Part shown: positions 23,230 to 27,629 of the stretch, in pieces | Position numbering within the stretch: position 1 is the first letter of the stretch | Layout: each line of letters starts with the position of its first letter | Source of the DNA: Saksenaea vasiformis B4078 | Lineage: Eukaryota; Mucoromycota; Mucoromycetes; Mucorales; Saksenaeaceae | Direction of reading: 5' to 3' | Assembly (NCBI GenBank): GCA_000697055.1 | Contig: JNDT01001675.1 | Location: 1-27,629 of the forward strand | Length of the DNA: 27,629 nt | Translations under genes and position numbers: made by a program | Notes under the pieces: model-generated | Seen by the model: only the letters and a program-made list of their open reading frames with translations | Database searches by the model: none | Told to the model about the DNA's origin: nothing

Positions 23230-24484
23230 TTATGACGTTTTGACGTCCTCCGTCACTTCTTTTGCTTCTAATGGTTCATCTTCTATGGTTGAACTGCCTT
23301 TGCCCTTCTCCTCCACTTTCTTCTCTTCTTCTTTTTCTTCCTCTTCTTCGTCCTCCTCCCTTAAAGGTGGGCTTCCACGCTGTGAAATGGACGACGGTGC
23401 TGGTGATGGGGATGATGGTGGTTTAAGCATGTTTCCCTGTGGTCGACGTGCTCGGTTGAACTTTTTACAGCTAGGACAGGTATATTCTATTGTAATTTTT
23501 CAGTTATTGACACTAACGCGCAAGGGCTACTCACGAATTGTTTCGATTTCTTGTGGCAAGACCAAACCGTTATGTGCGAAGCAATGAGAGCAAATCAACG
23601 CGTATTTCGTTTCCGGGCCATCTTCCCCTACCAGTGCATCTACCAACTTGTCATACCACTGGCGTTGAGGGGGACGAGGAGGTGGAGCGACCCCGCCAAT
23701 TGGTTGAGCAAGGGGCCGAGGAACACTAGCAGGACCAGCAGAGACATTGTTCCCAGAAGTGCTAGGATGGTTCACTGGCTGTAGCCGCTGTGGTTGTCCC
23801 GGAGAAGGCTGCACCTGGGCTGCTATTGATGGCATTGATGCTGACAACCGCACGTTCAGCCTATCTTGTATATATTCAATCGTTTTTTTTTGCTTTACCT
23901 GGTTTTCTCAGCCGGAGCTGATCTGTGCTACCCTCTGCATCCTTTCTTTTTGCAAGGTCGTACCGCTCCAGTAATGATTTCGTTGTATAATAGGATGTTT
24001 TCTTTTTCAGCTCCTCTACTTTGAGTTTTTGTTGTGCACGAAGAGAGACCAAACCGGCTTCTTCATTCTTCTGCTTCCGTGAATAGAACCACGCAACGCC
24101 TTGCCGAATGTAATAAATTCTATCGTCACCATAATTAGATGGACTTAGGCTGTAGAGCGTTCGGGTTCTTACCCAATGGGAATGAGCAAGATTGGTGCGA
24201 TAATCGTGATAATTTCCTGATAGTCCTCGTCTCTATCCAACGTAAAGAAGCAGTACACCGAGTATGCAGCCCAAATCAAGGAACTGTAAATTATCCAAAG
24301 TACACCAGTTCGCCGTTGACGAATCTTGATCTCGGACAACCGGCACTCTGCCTTTTGGATAGAAGCGTCGAGCTCGGATAGTATCTTCTCATAATCGTTG
24401 GGGTCCGTCTGCCATGCGTGAATTAATGGTGAATGAAAGGAAGAGGAAGGTAGTCACCTTGCTTTTGGAAAAGACAACACCCAT
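23230..24484 (-). CDS. lnp1: lunapark (ER junction-stabilising protein)
   Basis: Lunapark, an ER membrane protein that stabilises three-way tubule junctions, acting against atlastin/Sey1 fusion proteins. Five exons: 24484-24458, 24408-24173, 24119-23899, 23840-23535 and 23486-23230, giving 348 residues. The start MGVVFSKSK was chosen over upstream in-frame codons because family members begin with a myristoylatable MG. After an amphipathic helix (DPNDYEKILSELDASIQKAE) come two closely spaced membrane segments (about 43-64 and 75-99), a coiled coil (about 103-165) and a Pro-rich linker. The lunapark zinc finger follows: WYDKLVDALVGEDGPE, YALICSHCFAHNGL and YTCPSCKKFNRARR, two CxxC pairs. The tail is highly acidic (EEDEEEEEKEEEKK). 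Intron 3 is read as 58 nt (23898-23841); a 34-nt alternative was judged too short. Confidence 0.94.
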
Positions 24485-24644
24485 GGTCAAGCGAATAAAG
24501 TGCAAGACAAAGGACCAGAAACGCAGTGTGGTTGTCAATGATGGGCTACAATCTCCGCCCATGATATCCCGCAGGGGAACACGTGTCTCAACCGCACGTT
24601 CAGTATGCATGCTTTTTCTCATATGAAAACATGGAACTTTATTG

Positions 24645-25755
24645 TTACTGATACATCTCAAATAGTCTCACTGCACGCGCATGATCCACGTTGCCACCAC
24701 TAAATACAAGTCCAAGACGACGGATATTTTCCTTTTGAACGCGTTCATGAAAATCGCTGCTGTACAAAGCTACTGCTAGAGGAACGGCGGCGCTGGGTTC
24801 GATGCAGAGTTTCATTCGAGTCCACACTAACTGCATTGCCTTCACTATCTGTGCCTCCGTCACTGTAAACACACCATCCACATTAGCCATCACCAAGGGA
24901 AACGTCAGTTCGCCAATATTGGCTGACAATCCATCGGCGACTGATTGTTGTCCCGTCGGATTTGACTGGCGCTCTTTGGAGGAATAAGAGCGAAACGCAT
25001 CGTTTACCACTTCAGGTTCAGCGGCATACACTTTGATACGTGGACTTAAAGCCTTGGCGGCGACGGAGCACCCGGACAACATCCCGCCGCCGCCAACAGG
25101 GCAAATGATGGCATCTAACGGAGTGCCTTGCTCATCTGCTTGACCAATGAACTCGAGAGCTATTGTGCCCTGACCAGCAATCACATTAAGGTTATTAAAT
25201 GGATGAATTAGTGTAGCACCCGTTTCCTCCGCCAGCTTTTCGGTCTGTTATCAATGATGATGATTAGAGGGCCTTTTGCTAGTATCACATCTTACTGTTT
25301 CTGCTCGTGCTTCTTGTGTAGGTTCACATTCTATGACTTGAGCGCCGTATCCTCGGACAGCTGCCTTTTTAACTTCAGGCGCGTTGTTAGGCATCACCAC
25401 GTAAGCGGGAATTCCCCGCTGCTGCGCAGCAAACGCAAGGGCCTGGGCATGATTGCCACTGGAATGCGTAACAACACCTTTAAGGGCGTCCTTGTCATTT
25501 AACAGCTGTATAGCATTGGAAGCACCACGAAACTTAAATGCTGACATGGAATGTTTGCACACGATTTCTATGTTCACATGCCATCTGCAACGTACCTCCA
25601 GTCTTTTGAAATAGCTCACACTTGAAAAACAGTTCAACTGGTCCAGCCTTCTCTGATACTAGCTTGTCTAAAGTTGAGCAGGTCATCACTGGCGTACGAT
25701 GAACATGGATCCGTGCCGCAGCAGCTTGGATATCTTCGATAGTGATCGGAATCAT
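24645..25755 (-). CDS. serine racemase / threonine-serine dehydratase-like PLP enzyme
   Basis: Fold-type II pyridoxal-phosphate enzyme of the serine racemase/Sry1 group. It interconverts L- and D-serine and/or eliminates water or ammonia from serine, threonine or 3-hydroxyaspartate. Three exons: 25755-25596, 25540-25296 and 25244-24645, giving 334 residues (human serine racemase 340). The PLP lysine is Lys56 in FQKTGAFKFRGASNA, the same number as in the human enzyme. Ser81 in THSSGNHAQA matches the racemase re-face serine; the phosphate loop is GGGG (186-189), and VFSGGNVD is near the C-terminus. No ACT regulatory domain follows, excluding biosynthetic IlvA-type threonine deaminase. An in-frame GTG lies upstream, but the ATG at 25755 gives the normal start MIPITIEDIQAAAARI. 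Racemase versus dehydratase cannot be decided from sequence. Confidence 0.93.
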
Positions 25756-25889
25756 AAAGAGAGGTACCTCTTCACCCACTCGCGTGAGAACCCTTTTTCT
25801 TTTTTCCTCTCCGATCTACTTTGCGTTACGATTGGTTTTAATTGTCAGTTCGTTCTTTATTTTATTCATTTCCAATACATAGTATGGAT

Positions 25890-26704
25890 CTACGAAGATA
25901 ACGACTGTGGCCGTTGCTGAGGAGGTTGTGGCGGTGGAGGTTGTCCATGACCAAAATATCCTGGAGGCGGCGGTGGGCCTAGTACAGAATGAACACACAG
26001 ATCACTAATTAAATCCCATCACTTACGATATCCCATATGGCCTGGAGGTGGTGGTGGCATCATACCGGGGGGCGGAGGAGGTCTTTGTCCAGGAGGGAAA
26101 GGTGGAAATCCATGTGGCGGACGGCCCATCATATGAGGTGGAGGAGGATATCCGTGAGGCGGTGGGGGAAATCCGTCTAATAACAATACGCATCAATACT
26201 GTGCTACAACTCTTCCATCCAGCCCTGATATAGCTTCCACTTACAATGTCCGTGAGGAGGGACCGGGTAGCCCGAGTACTGAGGGGGGAGCACTACGCTT
26301 ATGCATAAGAACTTACTATCCTGTCCACAATTTAGACTCACCTGAAGCAGAGTTTTCGTATGCCTTGGTGATCTCATCGATGATGGCTTGCGCCTTGTCA
26401 TGGCCAATCTCTGCACCCTGGGTGAGCAACTAAGGCTACATATCTTCGCCACATCTCATGTTACCTTCATAGTACGTTCGTACATTCAGTACGTGATTCT
26501 TTCCTGCATTGTGAGCTTTCCGAACAGCAGCTGGAAAAGAAAAAGATCAGCATCTGTCACAGACCCGATTTCAATCAAATGGATACGTACAACTGTCATG
26601 AGTCAGGAAAATATCACAATATTCTAAATTCCAAGTTATTAGCTGAGCATCGATCAAAGATTCACCGCATTAATGGGGCACCTACCACAGTAATATTTTG
26701 GCAT
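25890..26704 (-). CDS. U1 snRNP protein C (U1-C)
   Basis: U1-C helps the U1 snRNP recognise and stabilise pairing with the 5' splice site. Seven exons: 26704-26686, 26623-26591, 26530-26465, 26410-26342, 26292-26245, 26176-26027 and 25978-25890, giving 157 residues (human 159). The N-terminus MPKYYCEYCDIFLTHDS has the U1-C C2H2 finger with Cys6, Cys9, His24 and His30 at the canonical positions. Then come GKNHVLNVRTYYE and IGHDKAQAIIDEITKAYE, the second helix typical of fungal U1-C. The rest is Pro/Gly/Met-rich (FPPPPHGYPPPPHMMG and similar). The finger is spread over exons of 19, 33 and 66 nt, which ORF-based prediction would miss. The gene ends 134 bp upstream of the serine racemase start, in the same orientation. 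Confidence 0.95.
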
Positions 26705-27054
26705 GGCGAAAATAGAAGAAAAAAGAGAAACTGTGCAGAGAGCCTGAACGGAGACTGGATTCATCACTGACCCCTGTGACTGCCTGTTCGATCAGGTGAA
26801 GCTGACCCTCCATCCGCTTTCTGCTCAATTCGCTTGTTCGTGTTGGATGCATGTTTGGATGGGAGCTTTCACGAGTTCGCCAATTGTATAAAACCTTCAG
26901 GATCTGCATTAATATCGGTAACCATTGTTGATCGACGGAATGCTTTGGGGCTCCGTGACCATGTCTGTAGCACTGAAATCCCCGATTGTTAGATCCTTTA
27001 CGGAAATCAGACCCAGTCCTTACCTGTCATACAAAGTGACGAGTGAGCAGTTCC
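26705..27054. other. spacer between Fanzor 3' end and U1-C
   Basis: Holds the U1-C promoter and the 3' flank of the Fanzor gene. On the minus strand an intron-like segment runs from CAG|GTAAGG (27023) to GATTTCAG (26973) with a CTAAC branch site, so the Fanzor transcript may be spliced in its 3' UTR. A 115-codon open frame crosses this whole spacer (see findings). Confidence 0.45.
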
Positions 27055-27629
27055 TTACTGCCTAACTGTCCTGGACAGTGCTGCCGGGCGAGATGTTAAT
27101 TGGCATCCTGATTCGATGTAGCGAACAAATATATCACGAATATTTCGGCCGGCATTAACATCCCTATTCCAAAACTAATCAAATAGTTAAGTATCAACGT
27201 GTCAAGCCAAGCAGTACGGCTTACTAGAGATGTTCTGATTCCTCGTCTGTCATATGCGCACTGAGGGCACAGTCGGGTAGGATAGACGATATTTCTATAA
27301 TTGTTGCGAGCTATTCCTGTGTTAAAGAAATATTTATACCAGCCGGACTAAATCATACCGGGTGGGCGTCTATTGGGGCATTCACTGCTTAGATGCAGAA
27401 TCTGCTCGTCGTCACTTAAGCAATATTGACGTTTGTGCTTGTGATGCCGGCGTCTGATATACTTCTTACTAGAGATCAATTCATATGAGTCTGGTTTCCA
27501 CTGTGTCCATTTGTTTCCCAAACATACCGATGATTACACAGTTGCATGTTATAGTCACGGAAATCGACTGTGTCGTGATGACATATGCTGCATACTTTGC
27601 TGGTTTTGTACTCGTCTACGCATATGACT
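27055..27629 (-). CDS. Fanzor (eukaryotic TnpB-like) RNA-guided nuclease, C-terminal part
   Basis: C-terminal end of a Fanzor, the eukaryotic relative of IS605/IS607 TnpB that cuts DNA guided by an omega RNA. The gene enters from beyond the right edge. Minus-strand exons: 27629-27528 (partial), 27468-27359, 27316-27225 and 27174-27055; introns of 59, 42 and 50 nt; 140 residues visible. The first exon has VDEYKTSKVCSIC, the segment before the RuvC zinc ribbon with its first CxxC. The third has CPQC, the second pair. The last has FWNRDVNAGRNI, the RuvC-III motif with the catalytic Asp at codon 27162-27160. About 70 basic, Cys/His-containing residues separate the pairs, more than in TnpB. All phases agree and no stop interrupts the frame. 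RuvC-I, RuvC-II and the guide RNA are outside the window. Family assignment strong; activity unknown. Confidence 0.88.

Noticed and set aside
23865..23898. 34-nt intron in lunapark
   Set aside because: Below the usual minimum; the acceptor at 23841 (TTGTCAG) gives a 58-nt intron with a better branch site and the same frame.
24485..24661. N-terminal extension of lunapark from an upstream start
   Set aside because: Would bury the conserved MG start and overlaps the 3' end of the serine racemase gene.

Overview
The window is nuclear DNA of a filamentous fungus, most likely an early-diverging one (Mucoromycota; inference). It carries ten spliceosomal-intron genes with about 66 short introns (mostly 42-70 nt, GT-AG, CTAAC/CTGAC-like branch sites). 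Rheb, a Bck1-type MAPKKK with SAM and RBD domains, a U1-C protein and two kinds of mobile element (Helitron, Fanzor) sit among A/T-rich spacers full of relic sequence. No operons, rRNA, tRNA or CRISPR arrays were seen.

Layout. Positions 1-1703 hold a truncated Helitron: the C-terminal part of its Pif1-like helicase on the minus strand, broken by a one-base deletion, with a hairpin at its 3' end. Positions 1704-3903 have no recognisable gene. A Chk2/Cds1-type FHA checkpoint kinase (plus, 15 exons, 3904-6351) is tail-to-tail with a Rheb GTPase (minus, 6 exons, 6672-7507). A 2.5-kb spacer holds a possible amino acid permease relic. A secreted GH20 beta-hexosaminidase (plus, 13 exons, 10060-12613) is tail-to-tail with a 1284-residue Bck1-like MAPKKK (minus, 12 exons, 12826-17322). 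From there every gene is on the minus strand: nucleoside diphosphate kinase (18814-19491), an FG nucleoporin of the Nup49/p58 type (19610-22049), lunapark (23230-24484), a serine racemase/threonine-dehydratase-like PLP enzyme (24645-25755), U1-C (25890-26704), and at the right edge the C-terminal part of a Fanzor (eukaryotic TnpB-like RNA-guided nuclease), 27055 to beyond the window.

How they relate. The housekeeping genes are not one pathway. They cover DNA-damage checkpoint, TOR and cell-wall-integrity signalling, chitin/glycan turnover, nucleotide supply, nuclear transport, ER shape, amino-acid chemistry and splicing. Two things stand out. First, the Fanzor C-terminus: its zinc ribbon and RuvC-III catalytic motif become one clean reading frame when three short introns are removed, so it is not visibly decayed. 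Second, four introns in three genes need a GC 5' splice site (GCAAGT) to keep the frame, an unusually high share.

All gene models were assembled by eye from reading frames, splice consensus and family motifs. Exon phases were summed and are consistent for every complete model, but no transcript or database evidence was available.
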